Positions 7,803 through 17,114 of a DNA stretch of 64,000 nucleotides are shown in pieces. Under the pieces are notes generated by a model. That model was not told where the DNA came from. It did no database searches and saw only the letters and a program-made list of their open reading frames with translations. Position numbers and translations under genes: made by a program. This DNA is from Cellulomonas sp. Leaf395 (lineage in GTDB: Bacteria; Actinomycetota; Actinomycetes; Actinomycetales; Cellulomonadaceae): NCBI RefSeq assembly GCF_001424125.1, contig NZ_LMQI01000004.1, positions 62,001-126,000 of the forward strand, read 5' to 3'. Each line of letters starts with the position of its first letter. Positions within the stretch are counted from its first letter, which is position 1.

Positions 7803-10800
7803 TGCGCCCGCTGGTCGGGCGCGCGGTGGACCGGGGCGGTCTGCCGGCGGACGACGTCCTCGGGCTGCTGCTCCCGCTGTTCCGCGCGGTGCAGGCGCTG
7901 CACGAGACCGGCCGGGTGGCGCCGCTGCGGGGCCTCGCGGCGCTGGACGACGAGGGCGACGACCCGGTGACGATCGACGCGTCGACGGCCGGGCCTCCCG
8001 TCCGGAACCGTTCGGCGATCGCCGCGGCAGAGCTGTCGGGTGCGGTCGAGGTGGAGCACCGGGAGTCCGCCGACAACACCATGCGCATCGTCGCCGGCTG
8101 GCAGCGCTGGGAGCACCTCGTCGGCCATCACGACGAGCTCACCGACATCGCGAGCCTGGGCGAGCTGTTCGTCGCGCTGGTGTGCGGGCTGGACCTGGCC
8201 GAGGAGGACGACGCGGCCCTCCTCCAGCAGCGCCGGAACAACCTGTTCGCGCTGGCGCCCGGGCTGCACCCGGTGCTCGCGACGGTGGCCAGCTCGATGA
8301 TCGCCCCCGACCGGCGGCGACGTGCGCAGGACCTCGCCGACGTGATCTCGCGGCTGGAGTCGTACCGCGACCAGCCCGAGGACTTCGACCTCGACCGGGT
8401 GCTCGGCGCCCGTCCGGAGGATCACCCAGGCAGTCGCGCTGCCGTTCTCCAGCACCTGCGCGACCGGCTGTTCGACGCGTCCCGGCGCAACCCGCTCCTG
8501 CACTTCCGGCCCACCGGGCGGACCATCAACCTCACCGAGGCGTCGGTGCCGCTGGTGCTCGACGTGCGACACATCCGAGCGTCGCAGCTGTTCACGTGGG
8601 GCGGCCCGGCGTCCTCGCGGCTGCTGGACGGCAAGGTGCTGGACGTCGGCTCGCTGGTCCGCTGGGACGACGCGCCGTACGCCGCGGCGGCGCTCGACGC
8701 GCTGATCTCGTCGGCCCGCCGCGACCGCGCCGAGTACGGGCGGGACCAGCTGCGCCTCGTCGTCGCGTTCCTGCGCTGGCACGACGTGAAGAACGACCCC
8801 GGCACGCCCGTCGAGTCGCCGCTGGTGCTGGCGCCGGTGACGCTGACCAAGCAGCGCGGGGTGCGCGACGCGTACCGGTTGGAGCTGACCAGCACCGTCG
8901 CCGAGGTCAACCCCGTGCTGCGGCACCAGCTGGACGAGCTGTTCGGGCTGCGGCTGCCGCAGACGATCGACCTGGCCGCCGACGGGGCCGTCGAGGAGCT
9001 GCGCGCGAGCATCGAGAAGCAGGCGCGCGCCACGGAGCCGGCCGTGGTGGTCGGCCTCGTCGACAAGCCGCGCATCGAGCTGGTCCGGCACGGCGCGCAG
9101 GTGGCGGCGCATGCCTACCGGCGACGCCGCCCGTCCAGCCGGCCGACGTACGGCCGCCGCCAGTACGCGTACTCGTACCGCCGTCCCGGGTGGGCTCCGC
9201 TGGGCGTGCAGATCTACCAGGACCGCATCCAGAGACGGCCGGTCCCGCTGTCGGTCGAGCTGGGTGACGCACCTGCGCCGCAGCACGTGGTGGAGCAGTC
9301 GTCGGTGCAGACGTTCTCGTTGCATGACCAGGCCGACGACAACCCGTACACGTGGGACGTCGACCTGACGATGGTCACGCTGGCCAACTTCAACTACCGC
9401 ACGCTCAGCCTGGTCCGCGACTACGACTCCCTGCTGACCGAGCCGATGCCGAACGCCGCGTTCGACGAGCTGTTCTCCACGGCCCCGCGGGACGTGGCCG
9501 AGCGCGGTGCGACCATCCCCGTGGCCGACCGGTACCTGGTGGTCCCGGCGGACGCGTCGCAGGTGGGCGCCGTGGCCCTCGCCCGCTCCGGGGACAACTT
9601 CGTCATCCAGGGGCCGCCCGGCACCGGCAAGTCGCAGACGATCACCAACCTGGTCGCCGACTTCGTCGCGCACGGCAAGCGCGTGCTGTTCGTGTGCCAG
9701 AAGCGCGCCGCCCTCGACGTGGTGCACGCACGGCTGCGCGCGCAGGGGCTGGGCGAGATCTGCACGCTGGTGCACGACAGCCAGCAGGACAAGAAGGAGT
9801 TCGTGCACGGTCTGCGCGACACGTACGAGCGGTGGCTGGCCGACCACGAGCCGCTGGAGGCGGTCGAGGCCCGCCGGGCGGCGCTGATCGACGCGACGGC
9901 CGGTGCGCTGGCCGAGGTCGGCGCGTACGAGCGGGCGCTGTCCGGTGTGCAGGACGTGCTGGACCGGTTGATCGCGCTGCGCGGGTTCCGCTGGGGTGAC
10001 GACCTGACCCCGGCCGAGCAGGCGCTGCTGCCCGAGCCCGCCGACTGGGTGCCGGCCCGTCCGCTCGTGGACGCGCTCGTGGCGGCCCTGGCACGCGCGG
10101 GTGCGCCCCCGGTGCTCGCCCGCACCCCGGTCCGGCTGGTCGACCCGGCAGTCCTCGACGAGTCCCGCGCCGACGCGGTGGTCGCCCAGCGCGCGCAGGA
10201 GGCGGTGCACGCGATCGACGCGGTGCTCGCCCTGCTCGTGGCCGCCGGTGCGTCCGCGGACGGCGACGGCCTCACCGTGGACGACGCCGACGCGGTCGGG
10301 CAGATGCACGCGGTCCTGGCCCCGCTGGTGCAGCGCGACCTCGGCACGGCCGTGACCCCGCGGACCCCGGTGGCCCGCCGGCTCCAGGACGCGACGGTCG
10401 CGTGGCGCGAGGTCGAGGCGACGGCGGACGCGGCCGACCGGGCAGCGACCGGCTGGCGCGAGCCGCTGTCCGCGCCCGACGCGGCGGCCGCCCTGGACAT
10501 CGCGCGGCGACGCGAACAGTCGATGTGGAAGTTCCTCGACGGCGGCTGGCGGCGCGTGAAGAAGCTGGTCGCGGCCGGCTTCGACGCCGGCGACCGGCAG
10601 GTCCGGCCGACGGTCACCCAGGCGCTGGAGCTCCTGGTCGCCCGGTACGACACGGCCGCCCGCGCCGACGCGTTCTCGCAGGAGCTGGCCCGCGAGTGGG
10701 GGCACGGCGACCTCGCGGTGCTCAGCGACCGGATCACCGCGATCCGTCGGTACACGGGCGCGCTCGCGGTGTGGCGCACGCGCCTGGCGGACACCGAGCC

Positions 10801-12814
10801 CGACGACGTCCTCGACCGGCTCCCGGAGCAGGTCGACGCGGTCCGGACGCGGCTGACCGGCCTGGTCGCGGGCGCCGACGACCTCCCGATGAGCGCCCTG
10901 CGCAAGGAGCTGCGCGGCCTGACGGGGGCCGACGGCCAGGCGCTCGTGCGGGCGGCGGCCGGCTCGCTGCGGGACCTGGCCGTCGCCCCGACCGTCCTGC
11001 GTGCGCTGCGGCAGCTGGATGCCTCGCCGGACGAGCTGGAGCACGCCGTCGTCGCCGCGTCGATGCGCGAGGCCCGCGCGCAGCACCCCGCTCTGAACCG
11101 GCTCGACGGCGAGCGCCTGGATGACCTGCTGGACCGCGTCGCCGAGCGCGCCCCGGCGCTCCAGCGTGCCAACGCCGACGTGGTCACCGCCCGGCTGCGG
11201 GCCAGGTTCGCGGAGTCGGTCGCGCACTCGCAGCGCAGCGTCACCGGCATGCATCCGGAGGACCGCGCGCTCAAGGCGACGTGGATGGCGGGACGTCGTG
11301 AGCTGGAGCACGAGTTCGGCAAGGTGCGCGCCTACAAGTCGATCCGGCACCTCGCCTCGGCGGAACCCGGAGCCGTCGTCGCGGCGATGCGGCCGGTGTG
11401 GCTGATGAGCCCGTCGTCGCTGTCGGACACCCTGCCGCTGGACACGTCGTTCGACGTGGTGATCTACGACGAGGCCAGCCAGATCCCCGTCGAGGAGGCC
11501 GTGCCGGCGCTGTTCCGCGGCGCCCAGGTCATCGTGGTCGGCGACCGGATGCAGCTGCCGCCGACGCGGTACTTCCAGGTCGGCGGCGCCGCCGAGGCAC
11601 CCGTCGAGGGCGCGGAGGACGACGAGGCCCCGGTGGGCGTGGTGCTCGACTCCGACAGCTTCCTCGCGGTCGGGTCGGTGCGGCTGCCGTCGACGATGCT
11701 CACCTGGCACTACCGCAGCCAGTACGAGGCGCTCATCCAGTTCAGCAACGCGGCGTTCTACGAGGGCCGGCTCACCACCATCCCGGACCGGACCCTCACG
11801 CACGTCCGGGCGCGTCCGTTGGACGTGTCGGTCAGCGACGTCCCCTCGCCCGACGACGTCGCCGCCGCCGTGGACGGTCTGCTGGAGCGCAGCATCAGCG
11901 CGATGCGTGTGCTCGACGGCGTCTACAGGCAGCGGACCAACCCGCAGGAGGCGGTCTGGATCGCGCACCTGGTCCGCGAGCTGCTGGCACGGGGGACCGG
12001 CCAGACGCTCGGGATCGTCGCGTTCTCGGAGGCGCAGCAGTCCGAGATCGAGCGCGCGCTGGAGCGCCTGGGCCGCGAGGACAGCGAGTTCGCCCGCCAC
12101 TACGACGCCGAGGTCGCGCGCGAGGAGGACGGCCAGGTGGTCGGGCTGTTCGTGAAGAACCTGGAGAACGTCCAGGGCGACGAGCGGGACATCATCCTCA
12201 TGAGCGTCTGCTACGCCGCCGGCCCGGACGGTCGGATGCGCATGAACTTCGGGCCCATCAACAACGCGGGCGGCGAGAAGCGGCTCAACGTCATCTTCAG
12301 CCGCGCCCGTCGGCACATGGTCCTGGTCAGCAGCATCGACCACACCGCGATCACCAACACCTACAACGACGGCGCCAACACCCTGCGCGGCTTCCTGCAC
12401 TACGCCGACGCGGTGTCCAACGGCGACGCGGCTGCCGCGGCGGGCGTCCTCGCGTCCCTGCGGGAGCGGACCGGGCGTGCTGCGGTGACCTCCACCGCGC
12501 CGATCGTGGAGCAGATCGCCGACGCGGTCCGCGCGGCCGGCGTCGAGGTCGTCGCCGGCGTCGGGCAGTCCGCGTTCCGGGCCGACCTGGCGCTGCGTCC
12601 GGTCGGCGCCGCGGAGCACACGGTCGGGGTGCTCGTCGACCAGCCGTCGCGGCTCTCCGCGCACTCGCTCGACGAGCGCCGCGTCACCCAGCCGACCGCG
12701 CTGCGCTCCGGCGGCTGGCACGTGGTGCAGGTGCTGGCCACGGAGTGGGAGTCGGACCCCGACGACGTGGTGCGGCGGTTGGTGGCCGCGGTTGGCGTCA
12801 GCTCCGGACGCTGA
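7802..12814 (+). CDS. kinase-like remnant, DUF4011, SF1 helicase and Vsr-like nuclease fusion
   Basis: A 1670-residue multidomain protein. Residues 1-190 resemble the C-lobe of a protein kinase (LFRAVQALHETG like the helix before the catalytic loop, TDIASLGELFVALVCGLDL like the DxxSLG segment). The nucleotide-binding lobe and catalytic HRD are absent. From about residue 215 comes DUF4011 (RLFDASRRNPLLHF). Superfamily I helicase motifs follow: GPPGTGKS at 604-611, DEAS at 1223-1226, GDRMQLPPT, and NVIFSRAR at 1496-1503. The last 100 residues match the MTES_1575/Vsr-type PD-(D/E)XK nuclease, with FRADLAL (D1595) and GVLVDQ (D1613). DUF4011-helicase-Vsr proteins are known single-gene anti-phage systems (Hhe, as I recall), and Mokosh pairs a related helicase with a kinase. 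The upstream M48 gene overlaps its start. Confidence 0.88.
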   Translation: MRPLVGRAVDRGGLPADDVLGLLLPLFRAVQALHETGRVAPLRGLAALDDEGDDPVTIDASTAGPPVRNRSAIAAAELSGAVEVEHRESADNTMRIVAGWQRWEHLVGHHDELTDIASLGELFVALVCGLDLAEEDDAALLQQRRNNLFALAPGLHPVLATVASSMIAPDRRRRAQDLADVISRLESYRDQPEDFDLDRVLGARPEDHPGSRAAVLQHLRDRLFDASRRNPLLHFRPTGRTINLTEASVPLVLDVRHIRASQLFTWGGPASSRLLDGKVLDVGSLVRWDDAPYAAAALDALISSARRDRAEYGRDQLRLVVAFLRWHDVKNDPGTPVESPLVLAPVTLTKQRGVRDAYRLELTSTVAEVNPVLRHQLDELFGLRLPQTIDLAADGAVEELRASIEKQARATEPAVVVGLVDKPRIELVRHGAQVAAHAYRRRRPSSRPTYGRRQYAYSYRRPGWAPLGVQIYQDRIQRRPVPLSVELGDAPAPQHVVEQSSVQTFSLHDQADDNPYTWDVDLTMVTLANFNYRTLSLVRDYDSLLTEPMPNAAFDELFSTAPRDVAERGATIPVADRYLVVPADASQVGAVALARSGDNFVIQGPPGTGKSQTITNLVADFVAHGKRVLFVCQKRAALDVVHARLRAQGLGEICTLVHDSQQDKKEFVHGLRDTYERWLADHEPLEAVEARRAALIDATAGALAEVGAYERALSGVQDVLDRLIALRGFRWGDDLTPAEQALLPEPADWVPARPLVDALVAALARAGAPPVLARTPVRLVDPAVLDESRADAVVAQRAQEAVHAIDAVLALLVAAGASADGDGLTVDDADAVGQMHAVLAPLVQRDLGTAVTPRTPVARRLQDATVAWREVEATADAADRAATGWREPLSAPDAAAALDIARRREQSMWKFLDGGWRRVKKLVAAGFDAGDRQVRPTVTQALELLVARYDTAARADAFSQELAREWGHGDLAVLSDRITAIRRYTGALAVWRTRLADTEPDDVLDRLPEQVDAVRTRLTGLVAGADDLPMSALRKELRGLTGADGQALVRAAAGSLRDLAVAPTVLRALRQLDASPDELEHAVVAASMREARAQHPALNRLDGERLDDLLDRVAERAPALQRANADVVTARLRARFAESVAHSQRSVTGMHPEDRALKATWMAGRRELEHEFGKVRAYKSIRHLASAEPGAVVAAMRPVWLMSPSSLSDTLPLDTSFDVVIYDEASQIPVEEAVPALFRGAQVIVVGDRMQLPPTRYFQVGGAAEAPVEGAEDDEAPVGVVLDSDSFLAVGSVRLPSTMLTWHYRSQYEALIQFSNAAFYEGRLTTIPDRTLTHVRARPLDVSVSDVPSPDDVAAAVDGLLERSISAMRVLDGVYRQRTNPQEAVWIAHLVRELLARGTGQTLGIVAFSEAQQSEIERALERLGREDSEFARHYDAEVAREEDGQVVGLFVKNLENVQGDERDIILMSVCYAAGPDGRMRMNFGPINNAGGEKRLNVIFSRARRHMVLVSSIDHTAITNTYNDGANTLRGFLHYADAVSNGDAAAAAGVLASLRERTGRAAVTSTAPIVEQIADAVRAAGVEVVAGVGQSAFRADLALRPVGAAEHTVGVLVDQPSRLSAHSLDERRVTQPTALRSGGWHVVQVLATEWESDPDDVVRRLVAAVGVSSGR

Positions 12815-13553
12815 GGCCCAGCTCGGCGTGCTGGCCGCGGTAGATCCCGGTGCGCAGCTCGACCGCCCAGGACTCGAACGTCGGCATCTGCGCGGCCTCC
12901 GCGACGGCGAGCTCGGCCTCCACGTCGTACGGCACGCGCACGATCTGGATGCCGAACGTCTCGCCGACCGCCTCAAGGATCACGTACGACGCGGTCGTCT
13001 CGTCCAGCGGGTTGCCGACGCTGCCCACGTTCACCAGGGTCCGGCCGCGGAACGTCTCGACGTAGGCGTCGTGCACGTCGCCGTACAGGACCACGGCCGG
13101 TTCCGGGCCGTCGCCGGTGAGCTCGGTGCTGGCGAACATCGCGGCGAACTCGTCGTCCGTGTGGTGGAAGTGGACGCGGGTGTAGACGCTCGTCGCGGAC
13201 GCGTGGAACAGGCGGACCTGCCGGCCGGCCAGCACCAGGTCGTGGCTGAGCGGCAGAGAAGACAGCCAGGTCCGGTCGTCCGCGGTGAGCTCGTCGTGCC
13301 ACCACCGGATGGACGGGTCGTGGTGCTCGCCCGACACCGGCAGGAAGTCGTCCCAGTTCCCGCGGACCGTCAGCGCGCAGCGCGCGCGGGTGCGGGCGAT
13401 CGACGCCGAGCCGCGCGGACCCTTCCCGGCGACGTCGCCCAGGTTGAGGATCGTGGTGATCCCGCGCGCGTCGATGTCGGCCAGCACGGCGTCGAACGCG
13501 GTCAGGTTCCCGTGGACGTCGGACAGCACGGCGATGCGTTCGGAACCGGTCAC
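12798..13553 (-). CDS. metallophosphoesterase
   Basis: A 251-residue calcineurin-like phosphoesterase. The metal-site motifs are seen in order: SDVHGN near residue 10, NLGDVAGKGPRG near 40, RGNWD (the GNHD-type motif) near 70, and YGDVH plus VNVGSVGNP in the second half. The VNVGSVGNP text is typical of the YfcE/MJ0936-like group that acts on phosphodiesters. The GTG at 13551-13553 is preferred over a TTG three codons earlier, because TAACTT lies seven bases upstream in a leaderless arrangement. Its 3' end overlaps the helicase gene by 17 bases tail to tail. Confidence 0.9.
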   Translation of the reverse strand: MTGSERIAVLSDVHGNLTAFDAVLADIDARGITTILNLGDVAGKGPRGSASIARTRARCALTVRGNWDDFLPVSGEHHDPSIRWWHDELTADDRTWLSSLPLSHDLVLAGRQVRLFHASATSVYTRVHFHHTDDEFAAMFASTELTGDGPEPAVVLYGDVHDAYVETFRGRTLVNVGSVGNPLDETTASYVILEAVGETFGIQIVRVPYDVEAELAVAEAAQMPTFESWAVELRTGIYRGQHAELGLSVRS

Positions 13554-13560
13554 GCGCGCC

Positions 13561-13566
13561 AAGTTA
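13561..13566 (-). promoter_or_regulatory. -10 element of leaderless phosphoesterase gene
   Basis: On the minus strand this reads TAACTT, seven bases before the GTG start at 13553, with no Shine-Dalgarno sequence between. Confidence 0.45.
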
Positions 13567-13571
13567 TCGGC

Positions 13572-14162
13572 TCACCGCCCGGTCTCGTCGACCGACCGCA
13601 GGACGCGGCACGGCGATCCGACGGCGACCACGCGCGGTGGGACGTCGCGCGTGACGACCGACCCCGCACCGACGACGCTGCCCGCGCCGATGGTCACGCC
13701 GGGCAGGATCACGACGTTCGCACCGATCCACACGTCGTCCTCGATCCGCACGGGCAGCGAGAACTGCCTGCCGCCGGCGCGCTCCTCGGGCACGGTCGGG
13801 TGGCCCGCCGTCGAGATGGTGACGTTCGGCGCGATCATCACGCGGTCGCCGATGTGGATGTCGGCGTCGTCGACGAGCACCAGGTTGAAGTTGGCGTAGA
13901 ACCCGTCACCGATGTGCACGTGCGAGCCGTACGAGACGTGGAACGGCGGCTCGATCCAGATCCCGTCGCCGGCGCTCCCGAGCAGCCGGTGCAGGATCTC
14001 GGTCCGCAGCGCCGCCTCGCCCGGGCGCGAGTGGTTGAAGTCGTACGTCAGCTCCTTGCCGGCGACGCGTTCCGCCTCGAGCGCCTCCAGGCCTGGCCCG
14101 TAGTCCACATACAGCTCGCCGGTGTTCAGCTTCGCTCGCACCGCGTCGTACTCGTCCGTCAT
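13572..14162 (-). CDS. sugar O-acetyltransferase, maltose/galactoside acetyltransferase family
   Basis: A 196-residue left-handed beta-helix acetyltransferase of the Maa/LacA type, which moves acetyl from acetyl-CoA to a sugar hydroxyl. Seen: the amino-terminal Mac domain (GELYVDYGPGLEALEAERV), then hexapeptide repeats (GSHVHIGDGFYANFN, DDVWIGANVVILPGVTIG, GSVVGAGSVVTRDVP). The catalytic-type histidine lies in the STAGHPTVPEER loop. Length and ending are normal for the family. GAGGAG stands seven bases before the ATG. It is divergent from the GH3 glycosidase, and the two starts are only 65 bases apart. Confidence 0.92.
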   Translation of the reverse strand: MTDEYDAVRAKLNTGELYVDYGPGLEALEAERVAGKELTYDFNHSRPGEAALRTEILHRLLGSAGDGIWIEPPFHVSYGSHVHIGDGFYANFNLVLVDDADIHIGDRVMIAPNVTISTAGHPTVPEERAGGRQFSLPVRIEDDVWIGANVVILPGVTIGAGSVVGAGSVVTRDVPPRVVAVGSPCRVLRSVDETGR

Positions 14163-14227
14163 TGCACGCTCCTCTAGGGTGTCCCGCAGACATCATGCTC
14201 GAATCGATCCGAGGCCGGGACATCGCC

Positions 14228-16465
14228 ATGAACGCGCCCTACCAGGACCCTGCCGTTCCCATCGCCGAGCGCGTCGCCGACCTCGTCGGGCGCATGACGC
14301 TCCCCGAGAAGGTCGGGCAGATGATGCAGCTCAACGCCCAGGAGGGCGTGGACGACCTCGTCCTGAACCTGCACGTCGGGTCGATCCTGCACACGTCCCC
14401 GGAACGGGTGCGCGAGGCGCACGAGCTGACCGCGAGGACGCGGCTCCAGATCCCGCTGCTGATCGCGGACGACTGCATCCACGGGCACTCCTTCTGGGAA
14501 GGCGCGACGATCTTCCCGACGCAGCTCGGCATGGCGGCCACGTGGGACGCCGACCTGCTGGAGCGGGCCGCGCGCGCGACCGCCGTCGAGGTGGCCGCCA
14601 CCGGCATCCACTGGACGTTCTCCCCGGTTCTCTGCATCGCCCGCGACCTGCGCTGGGGCCGCGTGAGCGAGACGTTCGGCGAGGACCCGTTCCTCATCGG
14701 CGAGCTGTCCTCCGCCATGGTCCGTGGCTACCAGGGAGACGGGCTCTCCGACCCGACGGCGATCCTGGCGACGGCGAAGCACTTCGCCGGCTACTCCGAG
14801 ACGCAGGGCGGCCGCGACGCCACCGAGGCCGACATCTCCCGCCGCAAGCTCCGGTCGTGGTTCCTGCCGCCGTTCGAGCGCGTAGCGCGTGAGGGCTGCC
14901 GCACCTTCATGCTCGGGTACCAGTCGATGGACGGCGTCCCGATCACGATCAACAACTGGCTGCTCAACGAGGTCCTGCGCGGGGAGTGGGGCTACGACGG
15001 CACGCTCATCACCGACTGGGACAACGTCGGGCGGATGGTGTGGGAGCAGCACATCCAGCCCGACTACGCGCGCGCGTCGGCCGCGGCCGTGCGGGCCGGC
15101 AACGACATGGTCATGACGACGCCGGGCTTCTTCGAGGGGGCGCAGGAGGCGGTGCACGAGGGGCTGCTCGACGAGGCTGCCCTCGACGCGGCCGTCGGCC
15201 GGATCCTCACCCTGAAGTTCGAGCTGGGACTGTTCGAGGACCCCCGGCACCCGTCGCTGGAGCGGCAGACGGCGGTCATCGGCTCGGCCGAGCACGCCGA
15301 GCTCAACCTCGAGCTGGCCCGGCGGTCGCTCGTGCTGCTCACCAACGACGGCACGCTGCCGCTCGGCGCGGCGCGGAAGACCGTCGCCGTCGTCGGCCCC
15401 AACGCCGACGACCAGCACACCCAGCTCGGCGACTGGGCAGGCTCGTCGGGCCAGGCCGACTGGTTGCCCGACGGCCACCCGCGCGAGATGACGCAGACGG
15501 TGCTCGACGGCTTCCGCAACCACGTCCCGGACGGCTGGACGGTCACCCACGCGCGCGGCGCGGACATCCTCACGCTCGGCGCCGACCCCGACGGAGCGTT
15601 CTTCCCCGACGGCCAGCCGCGCCCGCAGGTCGTGTTCCCGGTCGAACCCGACGCCACGCTCATCGCCGAGGCGGTGGCCGCGGCTCGCGATGCCGACGTC
15701 GTCGTCGCGGTCGTCGGAGACCGGATCGAGCTCGTGGGCGAGGGCCGGTCCACCGCCACGCTCGAGCTCGTCGGCGGGCAGGTCGCGCTGCTCGACGCTC
15801 TCGCGGAGACGGGCACGCCCCTGGTCGTCGTCGTCATCGCGAGCAAGCCTCACGTGCTCCCCGCCTCGGCCAAGAACGCCGCCGCGATCATCTGGGCCGC
15901 GAACCCCGGGATGCTCGGCGGGCAGGCGATCGCCGAGCTGGTGCTGGGCCGGATCGAGCCGTCCGGGCGCCTGCCGATCTCGTTCGCGGAGCACGTCGGC
16001 CAGCTGCCCGTCTTCTACAACCAGCTTCCCGGCCAGCACGGGACCCGGTACGCCGACCTGACCCAGCGGGTGCCGTTCGCGTTCGGCGAGGGGCTGTCCT
16101 ACACGACCGTGGAGTACACCGACCTCCAGGTGGTGGATCCGGTGCTCGGCCTCGACGACACCGTCCGCGCCCACGTCACGCTGCACAACACGGGCGACCG
16201 GCCGGCGCGGGAGACCGTGCAGGTCTACGTCCGCGACACCGTCACGTCGGTGACCTGGGCCATCAAGGAGCTCAAGACGTACCGGCAGGTGGAGGTCGCT
16301 CCGGGCGAGCGGGTCGTCGTCGACCTCACGCTGCCGGTCGCGGACTGCACGCTGGTCGACGCGAGCGGCGTCCGGATCGTCGAGCCGGGAAAGTTCGAGC
16401 TGCTGGTAGGGCCGTCGTCGCGCGACGAGGTGCTCCTGCGGGCGGGCTTCGTCGTCACGGGCTGA
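14228..16465 (+). CDS. glycoside hydrolase family 3 beta-glycosidase
   Basis: A 745-residue GH3 enzyme (beta-glucosidase / beta-xylosidase class) that removes terminal beta-linked sugars with retention. The substrate-binding motif AKHFAGYSETQGGRD includes K184-H185. The nucleophile aspartate is D263 in LITDWDNVGRM. The alpha/beta sandwich domain with NPG and GRLPISFA follows, then the fibronectin III-like domain (VHVTLHNTGDRPARETVQVYV-type text). No signal peptide, so it acts on imported oligosaccharides. The ATG at 14228 fits family similarity; an ATG 11 codons earlier is possible. Its neighbours, a GH38 mannosidase and an aldo/keto reductase, suggest a sugar-use locus. Confidence 0.93.
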   Translation: MNAPYQDPAVPIAERVADLVGRMTLPEKVGQMMQLNAQEGVDDLVLNLHVGSILHTSPERVREAHELTARTRLQIPLLIADDCIHGHSFWEGATIFPTQLGMAATWDADLLERAARATAVEVAATGIHWTFSPVLCIARDLRWGRVSETFGEDPFLIGELSSAMVRGYQGDGLSDPTAILATAKHFAGYSETQGGRDATEADISRRKLRSWFLPPFERVAREGCRTFMLGYQSMDGVPITINNWLLNEVLRGEWGYDGTLITDWDNVGRMVWEQHIQPDYARASAAAVRAGNDMVMTTPGFFEGAQEAVHEGLLDEAALDAAVGRILTLKFELGLFEDPRHPSLERQTAVIGSAEHAELNLELARRSLVLLTNDGTLPLGAARKTVAVVGPNADDQHTQLGDWAGSSGQADWLPDGHPREMTQTVLDGFRNHVPDGWTVTHARGADILTLGADPDGAFFPDGQPRPQVVFPVEPDATLIAEAVAAARDADVVVAVVGDRIELVGEGRSTATLELVGGQVALLDALAETGTPLVVVVIASKPHVLPASAKNAAAIIWAANPGMLGGQAIAELVLGRIEPSGRLPISFAEHVGQLPVFYNQLPGQHGTRYADLTQRVPFAFGEGLSYTTVEYTDLQVVDPVLGLDDTVRAHVTLHNTGDRPARETVQVYVRDTVTSVTWAIKELKTYRQVEVAPGERVVVDLTLPVADCTLVDASGVRIVEPGKFELLVGPSSRDEVLLRAGFVVTG

Positions 16466-16467
16466 CC

Positions 16468-17109
16468 ATGGACCTCGACGCCACCCGGGCGACGTACGAC
16501 GCCGTCGCGGAGGACTACGCGCGCCTGGTGACCGGGCTGGACGCCGAGGGGCCGCTCGACCGCGCGATGCTCGCCGACTTCGCCGATCGTGTCGACGGCC
16601 CTGTCGCGGACGTCGGCTGCGGGACGGGCCGTCTGACCGCGTACCTGGCCGGGCTCGGGATCGACGTCGTCGGCATCGACCTGTCGTCCGGCATGATCGC
16701 GGTGGCACGGCGCGCGTACCCGTCGCTCCGCTTCGAGGTCGGGTCCATGACCGCCCTCGACCTCCCCGACGGGAGTGTGGCGGGCGTGCTGGCCTGGTAC
16801 TCGATCATCCACACGCCACCCGAGGGTCTGCCCGCGGTCGTCGCCGAGCTGCGCCGCGTGCTCGCCCCCGGCGGCCACCTGCTCCTCGGGTTCCAGGCCG
16901 GGCACGACGAGCACCGGTCGATGACCCACGCGTACGGGCACGACGTCGAGTGCGACGCGTGGCTGCACTCGCCCGACACCGTCGCGGCCCTGTTGGACGA
17001 TGCGGGGTTCGTCGTCGACGCCCGTCTGGTCCGGCAGCCCGTCGGCCAGGAGCGGCGACCCCAGGCGAGCCTGCTAGCCCGCCGCCGGGGGAGCCTGACG
17101 GCGCAGTGA
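16468..17109 (+). CDS. class I SAM-dependent methyltransferase
   Basis: A 213-residue Methyltransf_11/25-type enzyme. The SAM-binding motif I is ADVGCGTGRLTAYLA at about residues 48-62, motif II GIDLSSGMIAVAR follows, and motif post-I/III is LRRVLAPGGHLLLGF. The ATG lies two bases after the GH3 stop, so it is read from the same transcript. The acceptor substrate is unknown. The end (QERRPQASLLARR) is typical of a common actinobacterial small-molecule methyltransferase group. Confidence 0.88.
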   Translation: MDLDATRATYDAVAEDYARLVTGLDAEGPLDRAMLADFADRVDGPVADVGCGTGRLTAYLAGLGIDVVGIDLSSGMIAVARRAYPSLRFEVGSMTALDLPDGSVAGVLAWYSIIHTPPEGLPAVVAELRRVLAPGGHLLLGFQAGHDEHRSMTHAYGHDVECDAWLHSPDTVAALLDDAGFVVDARLVRQPVGQERRPQASLLARRRGSLTAQ

Positions 17110-17114
17110 CATGA

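Noticed and set aside
12798..12814. Overlap of helicase and phosphoesterase ends as a sign of truncation
   Set aside because: Both proteins end normally for their families; short tail-to-tail overlaps are common in this window.
7601..12976. 1791-codon open frame on the minus strand opposite the helicase
   Set aside because: It is a mirror of the strong third-position G/C bias in the helicase gene. Its translation is Arg/Pro/Val/His-rich with no domain, while the plus frame has full helicase motifs.
14174..16708. 844-codon minus-strand frame opposite the GH3 gene
   Set aside because: Low-complexity Arg/His/Val text, antisense to a gene with intact catalytic motifs.
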